From Variovorax paradoxus (GTDB lineage Bacteria; Pseudomonadota; Gammaproteobacteria; Burkholderiales; Burkholderiaceae_C): a stretch of DNA of 64,000 nucleotides. The notes beneath the pieces were generated by a model. It ran no database searches and had not been told where the DNA came from. It saw only the letters and a program-made list of their open reading frames with translations. A program made the position numbers and the translations under genes. Location of the stretch: positions 2,478,001 through 2,542,000 of the forward strand of contig NZ_CP102931.1 of assembly GCF_024734665.1 (NCBI RefSeq), in the 5' to 3' direction. The number at the start of each line of letters is the position of its first letter. The stretch's first letter is position 1. Shown piece by piece: positions 33,652 through 42,662 of this stretch.

Positions 33652-34422
33652 TCAGGCAGCGCGTTCGAACACCAGGTCCCACACGCCGTGGCCCAGCTTG
33701 ATGCCGCGGTTCTCGAACTTGGTGAGCGGGCGGTATTCGGGCTTGGGCGCATAGCCCTCGGCCGTGTTGCGCAGCAGCGGCTCGGCCGCGAGCACTTCGA
33801 GCATCTGCTCGGCGTAGGGCTGCCAGTCGGTGGCGCAATGGATGTAACCGCCGGGGCGCAGGTGCTGCGCGAGCTTGGTCACGAACTCGGGCTGGATCAG
33901 GCGGCGCTTGTTGTGGCGCTTCTTGTGCCACGGGTCGGGAAAGAACACATGCACGCCGGCCAGCGTACCGGGCTGCAGCATGTGGTCGAGCACGTCAACC
34001 GCGTCGTGCGCGCAGATGCGGATGTTCGACAGCGACTGCTCGCCGATGCGCTTGAGCAGCGCGCCCACGCCGGGCTCGTGCACTTCGCAGCAGAGGAAAT
34101 TGGTCTCGGGCAGCACGGTCGCGATGTGCGCGGTGGCCTCGCCCATGCCGAAGCCGATTTCCAGCACGGTCGGGCCGGCGCGGCCGCCGAAAGCCGCAGT
34201 CAGGTCGAGCGGCTCGGGCTTGTAGGGCACGAGGAAAAGCGGGCCCAGTTCGGAAAAAGCGCGTGCCTGGCCGTCGGTGGTGCGGCCGGCGCGCTTCACG
34301 AAGCTCTTGAGGCGGCGGTGCAGCGGGTGCGGCTTGGCCGCTTCATCGTCGTCGCTGGCGTCTGGAGTGGGCGCATCTTCGCTGCGCGGGATGTCGTTGG
34401 GCACGGTGTCGGGAAAGTTCAT
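33652..34422 (-). CDS. trmB: tRNA (guanine-N7-)-methyltransferase TrmB
   Basis: A 256-residue enzyme that forms m7G46 in tRNA. Motif I is '[17 protein letters not shown]', and the family motif '[19 protein letters not shown]' holds the catalytic-site Asp and the basic tRNA-contact residues. The C-terminal '[19 protein letters not shown]' is typical. Its first 40 residues are an acidic, low-complexity extension. ATG 34420-34422 overlaps the gluQRS stop codon by 4 bases (ATGA), joining two tRNA-modification genes in one operon. Confidence 0.95.
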   Translation of the reverse strand: MNFPDTVPNDIPRSEDAPTPDASDDDEAAKPHPLHRRLKSFVKRAGRTTDGQARAFSELGPLFLVPYKPEPLDLTAAFGGRAGPTVLEIGFGMGEATAHIATVLPETNFLCCEVHEPGVGALLKRIGEQSLSNIRICAHDAVDVLDHMLQPGTLAGVHVFFPDPWHKKRHNKRRLIQPEFVTKLAQHLRPGGYIHCATDWQPYAEQMLEVLAAEPLLRNTAEGYAPKPEYRPLTKFENRGIKLGHGVWDLVFERAA

Positions 34423-35381
34423 GGAGGCCGCGAATTGTAGAGAGCGCGCCATTCGGGCACCCAGGCGGCCAGTGCGTCTGCGCAACTGGTGGCCGTGGTG
34501 GGATGCAGGCCGAGCACGCGCGCGGCCGCATCGAGCGCGGCCAGCGCGGCGGCGGGCGAGCCAGTGTCGATGGAGGTCGCGCCGTTCTGCTTCGACAGCT
34601 TGTCGCCGTCCGCACCGCGTACCAGCGGCGTGTGCAGGTAGCTGGGCGTGGGAAAGCCCAGCGCGCGCTGCAGCAGGATCTGGCGGGCGGTGTTGTCGGT
34701 GAGGTCTTCGCCGCGGACCACGTCGGTCACTCCCTGTTCGGCATCGTCGACCACCACGGCGAGCTGATAGGCCCAGGGGCCGTCGGCGCGGCGCAGCACG
34801 AAGTCGCCGACCTCGCGGCTCACGTTCTGGCACTGGCGGCCGAGGCGGCGGTCGGTCCAGCAGAGTTCGCTGCCGGTGCCGGAATCGGCTGTTTCATCCC
34901 AGGGCACGCCCGGCGTGGGCGGCCGGTCGGCTTCGAATTTTTCGGTGGCGAAGCGCCAGGCTCGCGCGGGCTTGCCGTGCAGCCCATCCCGGCAGGTGCC
35001 GGGGTAGACGCGCTCGCCGTGGCGCTCGTGCCGCTGGCCTAGCCGTGCGAGGGCTTCGTTGATGTCCTTGCGCGAGCAGCCGCAGGGGTAGGCGAGGCCG
35101 CGCCCCTGTAGCCGCGCCAGCGCGGCTTCGTAGCGCGCGGTGCGCTGCGTTTGCCACACCGGGACTTCGTCGGGCAGCAGGCCGCAATCGGCCAGTTGCT
35201 GGAGGATGTGTTCGCCCATGCCGGGCAGGCAGCGCTCGGTGTCGGCGTCTTCGATGCGGATCAGCCAGCGCGCCTGCGGACCGCGGGCGCGCACGTCGAG
35301 CCAGCTCGCGAGCGCAGCCACCAGCGAGCCCGCGTGCAGCGGGCCGGTGGGCGAGGGCGCGAAGCGGCCGGTCTCCCTCAT
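34419..35381 (-). CDS. gluQRS: Glutamyl-Q tRNA(Asp) synthetase
   Basis: A 320-residue truncated class I synthetase that attaches glutamate to queuosine in tRNA(Asp). The start '[20 protein letters not shown]' includes the HxGS (HIGH-like) motif. '[10 protein letters not shown]' is the KMSKS counterpart, and Cys residues near '[10 protein letters not shown]' and 'YPGTCRDG' form the zinc site. It lacks the anticodon-binding domain, as expected for this family. ATG 35381 is the first codon of the fold; an open frame continues upstream without similarity. It is joined to trmB by an ATGA overlap. Confidence 0.94.
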   Translation of the reverse strand: MRETGRFAPSPTGPLHAGSLVAALASWLDVRARGPQARWLIRIEDADTERCLPGMGEHILQQLADCGLLPDEVPVWQTQRTARYEAALARLQGRGLAYPCGCSRKDINEALARLGQRHERHGERVYPGTCRDGLHGKPARAWRFATEKFEADRPPTPGVPWDETADSGTGSELCWTDRRLGRQCQNVSREVGDFVLRRADGPWAYQLAVVVDDAEQGVTDVVRGEDLTDNTARQILLQRALGFPTPSYLHTPLVRGADGDKLSKQNGATSIDTGSPAAALAALDAAARVLGLHPTTATSCADALAAWVPEWRALYNSRPP

Positions 35382-35388
35382 CTCCCGA

Positions 35389-36492
35389 TCAGATGACGTC
35401 GAGCGCGAGCGACAGGCCCGAGAGGAAGGCGTCTTCGACGCGGTGGCCGGTGCACCAGTCGCCGGCCACGCCGATGCGGGCCTTGCTGTCCCAGAGGTGC
35501 GTGGTGCCCACGGGCACCTGCGTCTGCGCTTCGTTCCAGCACAGGGCCTGGGCGTGCGCGGGCGTGGCATGGATGCCGGTGATCTCGGCGAAGGCGCGCA
35601 GCAGCTTGGCTTCGACGCGCGCGGGCGTGTCGCGCAGATGCTCTTGCGACCACGTGGCGCTGGCCTGCAGCGTCCAGCGCTCGATGGGCTCGCGGCCGGG
35701 CTTGGACGACTCGCGCGCCAGCCACGCCACGCGGTGATGGGTGCTGCGCGCCGCATTCCACTGCGGGCCGAGGTGCGACATGGTGGGCTGGTTGGCCTGG
35801 GGGTAGGCGACCATCAGCGTCCAGCAGGGGGCGATGCGCACCGGTTCGATCTTGCGGCTGAGCGTGGCCGAGAGCTTGCCGTCGCCCAGCAGCGCACGGG
35901 TGCGTGCGGGCGGCACGGCGAGCAGCACGGCGTCGAAGCCGGAGTACACGTGCTGCGAGTCGTCGGTGCCCGCGGTGCGCAGTTGCCAGCGCTTCGCATC
36001 GAGCGCGTCGGGCTCGATCTGCGTGACCTGCGTGCCGGTAATGAGACTGTCGCCCAGCGGCTTGGCCCAGTGGGCGGCCAGTGCATCCATGCCGGGCTGC
36101 GCCACCCAGTGCGGTTCGAGCGAGGGCAGGGCCGCCTCGGCCACGCGGCCGTGGGCGTCGAGCACTCGCACGAGGTTTGCGCTCCAGCGCTTGCACAGGC
36201 CGGGCGTGCTTTCGAGTGCCAGCGCAAAGCGCAGATCGCGCACGGTGAAGTACTGGGCGCCGCTGTCGAAACGGCCGAAGGCGGTGTCGATGCTCGCCAT
36301 GCGCCCGCCGGCCGTGGCCTCGCGTTCGAACAGCGTGACCTTGTGGCCGGCCTGCACCAGCGTTCGTGCACAAGCCACCCCGGCGATGCCGGCGCCGATG
36401 ACGGCGAAATTGCGCGGCGCGCGTGGGGTGGCTGGGGTTCGGTGACGGTCGGCGGCCTTGGCCGGCTTCTTTGCAGTTGCGCGAGTGCTCAT
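35389..36492 (-). CDS. FAD-dependent NAD(P)-binding oxidoreductase, renalase/amine-oxidase-like
   Basis: A 367-residue flavoprotein. A basic, Ala/Pro-rich 26-residue leader precedes the dinucleotide fold '[19 protein letters not shown]', the '[16 protein letters not shown]' segment and '[13 protein letters not shown]'. The C-terminal '[20 protein letters not shown]' closes the FAD site. This layout matches bacterial renalase-like oxidoreductases, whose substrates are mostly unknown. It starts at ATG 36492 and ends 7 bases before gluQRS, so it may be co-transcribed with gluQRS-trmB. Confidence 0.85.
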   Translation of the reverse strand: MSTRATAKKPAKAADRHRTPATPRAPRNFAVIGAGIAGVACARTLVQAGHKVTLFEREATAGGRMASIDTAFGRFDSGAQYFTVRDLRFALALESTPGLCKRWSANLVRVLDAHGRVAEAALPSLEPHWVAQPGMDALAAHWAKPLGDSLITGTQVTQIEPDALDAKRWQLRTAGTDDSQHVYSGFDAVLLAVPPARTRALLGDGKLSATLSRKIEPVRIAPCWTLMVAYPQANQPTMSHLGPQWNAARSTHHRVAWLARESSKPGREPIERWTLQASATWSQEHLRDTPARVEAKLLRAFAEITGIHATPAHAQALCWNEAQTQVPVGTTHLWDSKARIGVAGDWCTGHRVEDAFLSGLSLALDVI

Positions 36493-36622
36493 GACGAACT
36501 CTTTTCTTCTGGATGGAATGCGGTTGGATGTGTCTGCACTCTACATCGGTCCGAGAGCCGCTTCGCCTGAGGACACACCCTTAGCGGCGCTGCGCGAATC
36601 CTCGGCAATACTCATCGACCCC

Positions 36623-37576
36623 TCATCGACCCCGATGCCGCTCGAGCAACGCACGCCGCGTGCCTTCATGCTCGAACTGCGCCAGCCACCATTCGAGCGC
36701 CCGCCCCGGCTTGCCCGCGCTGCGCACGCGCCATGCGCAGTGCATCGTTCCCATCGGCGGCATGCGCTCGGTCTTCAGCTCGACCAGATGCCCGGCCTCG
36801 ATGTACGGCCGCGCCATCGGCTCGGGCAGAAAGCCGCCGCCCAGCCCGTGCAATTGCGCCGCGATCTTGGCCTGCATGCTCGGCACGGTGAGCACGTCCT
36901 GCCCGCCCATGAGGTTCACCGTCATGCTCGGTCCGTGCCGCGCCGAATCGGCCGCGGCCACCGCGCGGTACTGCCGCATCACCGCGTCGCTCAGAGGCTG
37001 GGGCAGGCGTGCCAGCGGATGGTGGGGCGCCACCGCATAGACGAAGCGCAACTCGCCGATCGGCCGGGTGCGGATGCCCGTGGCGGTGAGCGCCAGGCTC
37101 GCGGCATCGAGCACCGCGCCGATGGCCAGGTCGGCCTCGCCGCTGGTCAGCGCCTCGATGGTGCCCAGCAGCGTCTCGTCGCGCAGCTTGAGCCGCGTGG
37201 GCGGCTCCAGCGCGAAGAAGGCGGTGGCCAGGTCGAGCAGCGGATCGCGCGCGATCACGCTGTCGACCGCGATGGTCAGCATCGGCTCCCAGCCGGTGGC
37301 CACCCGCTTGACGCGGTTGGCCACCGCGTCGATCTCGTTGAGCAGCCGGTCGGCCTCGCGCAGCAACTCGGCGCCGGCCTCGGTCAGCCGCGCCTGGCGG
37401 GCGCTGCGGTCGAACAGCAGCACGTCGAGCGCGTCCTCGATCTGGCGCACCCGGTAGCTCAGCGCGCTGGGCACGAGGTCGAGGGCGCGGGCGGCGGCGG
37501 CAAAGCTGCCGGTGCTGGCAACGGTCTGGAGCATGGAAAGGGCGTCGGGGGTCAGCACGTCTCTGGGACTGGGCAT
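36623..37576 (-). CDS. LysR-family regulator divergent from the pirin operon
   Basis: A 317-residue LysR protein with HTH 'ALSMLQTVASTGSFAAAARA' and 'LDLVPSALSYRVRQIEDAL', plus an effector-binding domain. ATG 37576 with GGAG 5-6 bases upstream is preferred over an upstream TTG. A LysR gene divergent from an operon usually controls it, so pirin-doxX-flavodoxin-pirin is the likely target (inference). A tandem 11-base duplication (36612-36633) covers the stop codon. Confidence 0.9.
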   Translation of the reverse strand: MPSPRDVLTPDALSMLQTVASTGSFAAAARALDLVPSALSYRVRQIEDALDVLLFDRSARQARLTEAGAELLREADRLLNEIDAVANRVKRVATGWEPMLTIAVDSVIARDPLLDLATAFFALEPPTRLKLRDETLLGTIEALTSGEADLAIGAVLDAASLALTATGIRTRPIGELRFVYAVAPHHPLARLPQPLSDAVMRQYRAVAAADSARHGPSMTVNLMGGQDVLTVPSMQAKIAAQLHGLGGGFLPEPMARPYIEAGHLVELKTERMPPMGTMHCAWRVRSAGKPGRALEWWLAQFEHEGTRRALLERHRGR

Positions 37577-37736
37577 GGCGGCTCCATTGATCAAATTTTT
37601 TGAATGGTGCCATCAAACCGCGGCGTCTTTCCGAATGGGGTGCGGGCCTAAAGTTCTTTACATCCGCTGCGCATCCGGCGCGGCATACGAAAAAGGCCCG
37701 CACACCCCCACAGGGCAGGGCCGAAGGAGTTTGACG
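37577..37736. promoter_or_regulatory. Divergent control region, lysR / pirin operon
   Basis: A 160-base intergenic stretch. Next to the LysR start it contains TTGATCAA (37587-37594) inside an AT-rich segment, and further on ATCAAA, which fits a T-N11-A type LysR site only loosely. No convincing -35/-10 pair could be fixed for the pirin gene. Confidence 0.3.
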
Positions 37737-38438
37737 ATGTTGCAAGTCCGTAAATCACAGGAACGCGGTTATGCCGACCATGGCTGGCTGCGCTCGTTCC
37801 ACAGCTTTTCTTTTGCCAACTACTACGACCCTGAGCACATGGGCTTCGGCAACCTGCGGGTGATCAACGAAGACCGCGTGGCGGCGGGCGCCGGTTTCGG
37901 CACCCACGGCCACAAGGACATGGAGATCATCAGCTACGTGCTTTCGGGCGAGCTGGCGCACAAGGACAGCATGGGCAACGTGGAAAGCATTCCACCCGGC
38001 GACGTGCAGCGCATGAGCGCAGGCCGCGGTGTGATGCACAGCGAGTTCAACCACAAGGCCGACGAGACCACGCACTTCCTGCAGATCTGGATCCAGCCGA
38101 ACGTGCGCGGCATCGAGCCCGGCTACGAGCAGAAGAAGTTCAGCGACGCCGAGAAGCGCGGCAAGCTGCGCCTCGTGGCCTCGCCCGACGGCAACGACGG
38201 TTCGGTGACGGTGCATGCCGATGCGCGCCTGTTTGCCGGCCTGCTCGACGGCGACGAGAAGGCCAGCCTGGCTCTCGACCCGAAGCGCAAGAGCTACGTG
38301 CACCTGGTGCGCGGCGAGCTCGAAGTGAACGGCCAGAAGCTCGTGGGCGGCGACGCCGCGATGCTCGAAGGCGAATCGCAACTGACGCTGGGCGCCGGCA
38401 AGGACGCCGAAGTGCTGGTGTTCGACTTGGCCGCCTGA
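37737..38438 (+). CDS. Pirin-family bicupin protein (first copy)
   Basis: A 233-residue bicupin with the full metal site of active pirins: H57 and H59 (GFGTHGHKDMEI), H101 and E103 (SAGRGVMHSEFN). Bacterial pirins such as YhhW have quercetinase (2,3-dioxygenase) activity or act as redox-linked regulators. AGGAG lies before ATG 37737. It begins a run with doxX, a flavodoxin-like reductase and a second pirin. A terminator-like hairpin right after it may make it partly independent. Confidence 0.92.
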   Translation: MLQVRKSQERGYADHGWLRSFHSFSFANYYDPEHMGFGNLRVINEDRVAAGAGFGTHGHKDMEIISYVLSGELAHKDSMGNVESIPPGDVQRMSAGRGVMHSEFNHKADETTHFLQIWIQPNVRGIEPGYEQKKFSDAEKRGKLRLVASPDGNDGSVTVHADARLFAGLLDGDEKASLALDPKRKSYVHLVRGELEVNGQKLVGGDAAMLEGESQLTLGAGKDAEVLVFDLAA

Positions 38439-38446
38439 TCCCCCTT

Positions 38447-38472
38447 GCCGGGCGCTTGCCGCCCGGCTTTTT
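38447..38472 (+). terminator. Terminator-like hairpin between pirin 1 and doxX
   Basis: GCCGGGCG (38447-38454) pairs perfectly with CGCCCGGC (38460-38467), followed by TTTTT. Located inside an apparent operon, it may attenuate read-through into doxX. Confidence 0.78.
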
Positions 38473-38520
38473 CTTTCCCCTTTCCCTTTTCAATTTCAAC
38501 AACCGAGGAGTTTTTCAATC

Positions 38521-38940
38521 ATGGCAACTACAACCACTGCACCTAATTCGGCACAAGACACGCTGGCCCTGATCGGCCGCATCCTGATCGCCTACCTGTT
38601 CATTCCCGCCGGCATCGGCAAGCTCATGGGCTTCGGCGGCACCGTTGGCTACATCACGTCCGTCGGCTTGCCGCTACCCGAAGTGGGTGCGGCCATTGCG
38701 ATCATCGTCGAGCTGGGTCTCGGCATCGCGCTGCTGCTGGGCTTCAAGACGCGTTGGACCGCGATCGTGATGGCGATCTTCACCGTGGCCACCGCACTGT
38801 TCTTCCACAAGTACTGGTCCGCACCTGACGCCATGAAGATGATGCAGCAGATCAACTTCAACAAGAACATCGCCATCGCAGGCGGCCTGCTTGCCCTCGC
38901 AGGCTTCGGCGCCGGCCGCTTCAGCATCGACAAGCGCTGA
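38521..38940 (+). CDS. DoxX-family membrane protein
   Basis: A 139-residue protein with four hydrophobic segments and the DoxX pattern ('LIGRILIAYLFIPAGIGKLM', 'VELGLGIALLLGFKTRWTAI', 'GLLALAGFGAGRFSIDKR'). DoxX-family proteins are linked to quinone or thiol redox reactions in the membrane, but most members lack defined activity. Neighbouring pirin and flavodoxin genes suggest a shared role in quinone or polyphenol detoxification (inference). A GAGGAG site precedes ATG 38521. Confidence 0.87.
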   Translation: MATTTTAPNSAQDTLALIGRILIAYLFIPAGIGKLMGFGGTVGYITSVGLPLPEVGAAIAIIVELGLGIALLLGFKTRWTAIVMAIFTVATALFFHKYWSAPDAMKMMQQINFNKNIAIAGGLLALAGFGAGRFSIDKR

Positions 38941-38974
38941 TCTCGGCACCTCACCCACCCAGGAGCACCCAAAC

Positions 38975-39526
38975 ATGGCAAACATCGTCGTCGTCTTCCA
39001 TTCCGGCTACGGCCACACCCAGCGCGTGGCGCAAACCGTGGCGGACGGCGCGGGCGCCCAGTTGCTCGCCATCGACGCGGACGGCAACCTGCCCGAAGGC
39101 GGCTGGGAGCTGCTGGCTGCGGCCGACGCCATCGTCTTCGGCTCGCCGACCTACATGGGCGGCGTGAGCTGGCAGTTCAAGAAGTTCGCCGATGCGTCGT
39201 CGAAGGTCTGGTACACGCAGGGCTGGAAGGACAAGCTCTTCGCCGGCTTCACCAACAGCGCCACCATGAACGGCGACAAGGTCACGACCATGACCTACCT
39301 GTGGACGCTTGCGATGCAGCACAGCGGCATCTGGATCAGCATGGGCATCCTGCCGAGCAACAGCAAGGCCGCCACGCGCGACTCGATGAACTACGTGGGC
39401 GGCTACGGCGGCCTGCTGACGCAATCGCCGTCGGACGCCAGCCCCGCTGAAATGCAGAAGGGCGATTTCGACACGGCCCGCGCATTCGGCGAGCGCATCG
39501 GCACAGTGGCAAGATCACGCGGATAA
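38975..39526 (+). CDS. Flavodoxin-like NAD(P)H:quinone reductase (WrbA-like)
   Basis: A 183-residue flavodoxin-fold protein. The FMN phosphate loop is 'VVVFHSGYGHTQRVAQTVA'. 'GSPTYMGGVSWQFKKFAD' and 'DKLFAGFTNSATMNGDK' follow the WrbA/NQO pattern. It probably reduces quinones by two electrons in the cytoplasm. AGGAG is 10 bases before ATG 38975. It lies 34 bases after doxX and 31 bases before the second pirin gene. Confidence 0.87.
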   Translation: MANIVVVFHSGYGHTQRVAQTVADGAGAQLLAIDADGNLPEGGWELLAAADAIVFGSPTYMGGVSWQFKKFADASSKVWYTQGWKDKLFAGFTNSATMNGDKVTTMTYLWTLAMQHSGIWISMGILPSNSKAATRDSMNYVGGYGGLLTQSPSDASPAEMQKGDFDTARAFGERIGTVARSRG

Positions 39527-39557
39527 CCGGCAACCCGCCGCCCCACGGAGAAACACG

Positions 39558-40481
39558 ATGACCGACACCGCCCCCGAGACCCAACTGCTCAAGCCGCACG
39601 ACAAGGACCTCGGCGGTGGCTTCAAGGTGCGGCGCCTGCTGCCCGCGGCGCATCGCCGCTCGGTCGGCCCCTTCGTGTTCTTCGACCATTTCGGCCCGGC
39701 CACCGAGCAGCCAGGCAGCGAGCACGATGTGCGGCCTCATCCGCACATCGGCCTCTCGACGGTCACGTATCTTTTCAAGGGCGCGATGATGCATCGCGAC
39801 AGCCTGGGCAGCGTGCAGGAGATTCTTCCCGGCGCCATCAACTGGATGACCGCCGGCAAGGGCATCGTGCATTCCGAGCGCAAGCCCGATCGCCTCAAGG
39901 CCGACACCTACGTGAACCACGGCCTGCAGCTGTGGGCCGCGCTGCCGCAGGCGCATGAAGAAACCGAACCGAGCTTCGAGCACACGCCTGCCGATGCGAT
40001 TCCCGAACTGGTGGAGCAGGGCGTTGCGGTGCGCGTGCTGGTGGGCGAAGCCTTCGGCGCCCGCTCGCCGGTCAAGACGCTCTCGCAGACCGTGTACCTC
40101 GACATCGCCTTGCCTGCGGGCGGGCGCTTCGAATTGCCCGCGTTGGCACCCGAGCTGGCCATTTACGCGGTCGATGCCGATGTCAGCGTGAATGGCGAGC
40201 TGGTCGAGGAGCACACCATGGCCGTGCTGTCCGACGGGCAAGGTGCGGTGCTCACGGCGGACGCCGCCGTGCGCCTGATGGTGATCGGCGGCGAGCCGCT
40301 CGACGGCCCGCGCTACATCACCTGGAATTTCGTGTCGAGCCGGCGCGAGCGCATTCTCGAGGCCGGCTCCGATTGGGCTGCCCAGCGCATGGGCCACGTG
40401 CCCGGCGAGACCGAATTCATTCCGCTGCCCGGCAAGCCCTTCGGCGTGCGCGAACCCGATACGGGTACCACGCCGGTTTAA
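39558..40481 (+). CDS. Pirin-family bicupin protein (second copy)
   Basis: A 307-residue pirin of the longer subgroup, with a C-terminal Pirin_C domain. Metal-site motifs are 'VRPHPHIGLSTVTYLFKG' and 'MTAGKGIVHSERK', both complete. It differs greatly from the first pirin, so the pair is not a recent duplication. ATG 39558 follows ACGGAG. It is the last gene of the operon; a terminator-like hairpin follows at 40547-40579. Confidence 0.92.
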   Translation: MTDTAPETQLLKPHDKDLGGGFKVRRLLPAAHRRSVGPFVFFDHFGPATEQPGSEHDVRPHPHIGLSTVTYLFKGAMMHRDSLGSVQEILPGAINWMTAGKGIVHSERKPDRLKADTYVNHGLQLWAALPQAHEETEPSFEHTPADAIPELVEQGVAVRVLVGEAFGARSPVKTLSQTVYLDIALPAGGRFELPALAPELAIYAVDADVSVNGELVEEHTMAVLSDGQGAVLTADAAVRLMVIGGEPLDGPRYITWNFVSSRRERILEAGSDWAAQRMGHVPGETEFIPLPGKPFGVREPDTGTTPV

Positions 40482-40546
40482 AGCGAGCTGCACTGCATCG
40501 GCGTGACGCGAGTTGCGCGAGCAGTACGGATGACACCCGAGATATA

Positions 40547-40579
40547 TGCCTGCCGGGCGTTTGCCTGGTGGGCATTTTT
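40547..40579 (+). terminator. Probable intrinsic terminator of the pirin operon
   Basis: TGCCTGCC (40547-40554) pairs imperfectly with GGTGGGCA (40567-40574), with further inner pairing, and is followed by TTTTT (40575-40579). Confidence 0.55.
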
Positions 40580-40864
40580 CATTGCGGCGGCTGCAAACTA
40601 CTTCGCACTCTCGGCGGCTTTGTCTGCCGCCTGACGGCGGGCAACCATTGTTTGCAATGGTGTTGGGCCCGCACGCCCCAGACTGACGAAACGATCACTC
40701 GCTCAGCTCCAGTTCCTCGCTGACCCTGCCGAACAACTTCGGCGGCATTCATATGCGCGCGCTCAAAGTACGCGTGATCTGAAAAAATTTTGGCATCGAT
40801 CATTTTCTCTTGGAATATGCGGGCCAGATTATTTGAATTGGATTTTTAAACGGAAGAAGTGAGT
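40580..40864. other. Non-coding junction between pirin operon and AT-rich island
   Basis: The gap from 40482 to 40864 holds no convincing gene. Besides the terminator it contains the perfect hairpin ACCATTG-TTTG-CAATGGT (40644-40661) and a GC-rich inverted repeat just before it (around 40624-40640). From about 40780 the base composition shifts sharply to AT-rich, running into the effector-like gene. This shift marks the left edge of a probably acquired segment; no flanking direct repeat or integrase was found. Confidence 0.45.
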
Positions 40865-42661
40865 ATGGCAAAACTGATTTCAGCGACTTACCATCCGAAC
40901 ATCGAAGTCGCCGAATTTATTTGTGAAGACGGCCGGCATTTGCTCAGGCACGGCGGAACGTTGCCCTGGCGAATCAATAATCCGGGAGATCTGACTGCTC
41001 GGATGGTGGATGGAGTGCCTTCTCCGAAAAAAGCCAAAGGCTATGTGGGCTTCGCTACAACCAGATCCGGGAGAACATTTCTTATCTTTCCAGATGAGGA
41101 GGCCGGGCGCATGGAGTTGAAGGCGAATTTGAAGAGAATGCACGGAGACCGGACAATTTTGGAGGCAATTCCTGCTTATGCACCCAAGAAAGAAAACAAT
41201 ACTCAAAAATATATAGATGATCTGCTGAAAATCAGCAGTGTTCTGGGAGATAAGAAGATTCGGGACTGCAGTGATGCCGAGTTGACCAAAATAATGAATG
41301 GTATCGCAGAAATAGAGGGCTATCACGCTAAATCGGAAACTCGAAAGGAAACCTGGGTTGAAGTAAGCCGAATCAATGCAACCAATGGCATTCAGCCCCT
41401 GCCAGATACGGAAATAATAATAGAGATGGGAGGCAGGGAGGAAAGAATAAAATCCGATGTGACGGGGCGTTTTCCTCCAGTGATTCATCCCGCGGACAAA
41501 TCAGCAGTGCATGTCAAAGTGGTCAGCCCAAAGACCAATGAAGTGGTGAAAATTGGAGAGATTCAGGGCGAAACAGGAAGGGACTTCAATCTCTTGTCGA
41601 GATCCCGAAAATGGAAAGGCGTGGCGGGCTCTGAAAAGATAAATAATTCCAAACCAGAAATCAAAAGACCAACGCGCTATGTAGTTCAGCCTGGAGACAA
41701 TCTGGGGAAAATTTCAAAATTGTATCGAACCACCATTGCCGAAATCAAGGCTGAAAACAATCGACTTAGCGACAAGATTTTTCCCGGTGAAGTACTGCTG
41801 ATTCACGGGGGCGGGGAGGAAAGGTCAATCGGCGTGCGGCCGTCGAAATCCAGCCTGACAGGAACAACTCAGGCCCCACGTCCCGCTCCTACTTTGATAC
41901 CCCCAATTCCTTCCAGCACAGAGCCGTCGGACTCAGTGCGGTCCAAAGAGGGAGCAGGTAAAGTTTTGGCTCTTATAAATCCGATGCCGGGGCGAGCCCC
42001 TTGGATGCCAATTGCCATTGCGGAAGCCAAACTCAGGCGTGGAAAAGTGGAGCAACTGATAGAAAAAGAGATCAACTATCACACGGAAATCAAGGACGGT
42101 TCAATATCCATGTCCGATCGGGCTTGGTGCGCGGCTTTTGTGAACTGGTGCTTGTCAAAGGCGAACTACCCTATTGAAAATGCGGGCTATGCGGACCGCA
42201 AGGCCACAATGGGGCGCGCGCACGGGTTTTATGAAATGAATGAGAGATTGAAAATCAGAAACCCTTTATTTGTCGAACTGGAAAAGCCAATATATGGAGC
42301 TATTGCCATGGTAAAGAATAGCAAGACTGGACATGGAAGCCATGTGGGCTTTGTCTATGCTAAAAGCGGATCCAAAAATTTGATATTGCTGGGCGGCAAT
42401 CAAGGAGATCAGATAAATTTCTCTCCTTTTAGGATCGATCCAGTTGAGTCGCACGAAGAAAAAAGAAAGAATGGAAAGATCGTCAAAATAAAAGGCCGGC
42501 CTAATCGTTTGAATTTTTTTGTTCCAGTCGCTTATTACGAGCAAGCAAAAAAAGATATTTCCAATCCAGGAATCGAACAAGCTGATGCGACCGAGATAAA
42601 CAAGGAAATGGGGATCGAAGGGGTGGAGATTGATAAAAATAACTCTCCAAGGACCACGTAG
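40865..42661 (+). CDS. Modular cell-wall hydrolase, candidate secreted antibacterial effector
   Basis: A 598-residue protein with no signal peptide or membrane segment. Residues about 20-150 resemble phage P5-type muralytic domains ('GTLPWRINNPGDLTARM', 'RTFLIFPDEEAGRMELKANL', 'AIPAYAPKKENNTQKYI'). A beta-rich segment spans about 165-240, and LysM about 270-315 ('YVVQPGDNLGKISKLYRTT'). After a Pro/Ser linker, residues about 378-560 match TIGR02594/CHAP-like Cys amidases: C422 (DRAWCAAFVNWC), H493 (TGHGSHVGFVY) and GGNQGDQ at 510-516. ATG 40865 follows GGAAGAAG. Base use is strikingly AT-rich relative to both sides. A type VI secretion effector is the best guess, though no vgrG, hcp or PAAR gene is present here. 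A phage lysin-like enzyme is the alternative. Confidence 0.78.
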   Translation: MAKLISATYHPNIEVAEFICEDGRHLLRHGGTLPWRINNPGDLTARMVDGVPSPKKAKGYVGFATTRSGRTFLIFPDEEAGRMELKANLKRMHGDRTILEAIPAYAPKKENNTQKYIDDLLKISSVLGDKKIRDCSDAELTKIMNGIAEIEGYHAKSETRKETWVEVSRINATNGIQPLPDTEIIIEMGGREERIKSDVTGRFPPVIHPADKSAVHVKVVSPKTNEVVKIGEIQGETGRDFNLLSRSRKWKGVAGSEKINNSKPEIKRPTRYVVQPGDNLGKISKLYRTTIAEIKAENNRLSDKIFPGEVLLIHGGGEERSIGVRPSKSSLTGTTQAPRPAPTLIPPIPSSTEPSDSVRSKEGAGKVLALINPMPGRAPWMPIAIAEAKLRRGKVEQLIEKEINYHTEIKDGSISMSDRAWCAAFVNWCLSKANYPIENAGYADRKATMGRAHGFYEMNERLKIRNPLFVELEKPIYGAIAMVKNSKTGHGSHVGFVYAKSGSKNLILLGGNQGDQINFSPFRIDPVESHEEKRKNGKIVKIKGRPNRLNFFVPVAYYEQAKKDISNPGIEQADATEINKEMGIEGVEIDKNNSPRTT

Positions 42662-42662
42662 C

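Noticed and set aside
40482..40864. Possible integron attC or attachment site at the edge of the AT-rich island
   Set aside because: Hairpins exist, but no core-site pair, integrase gene or flanking direct repeat could be identified.
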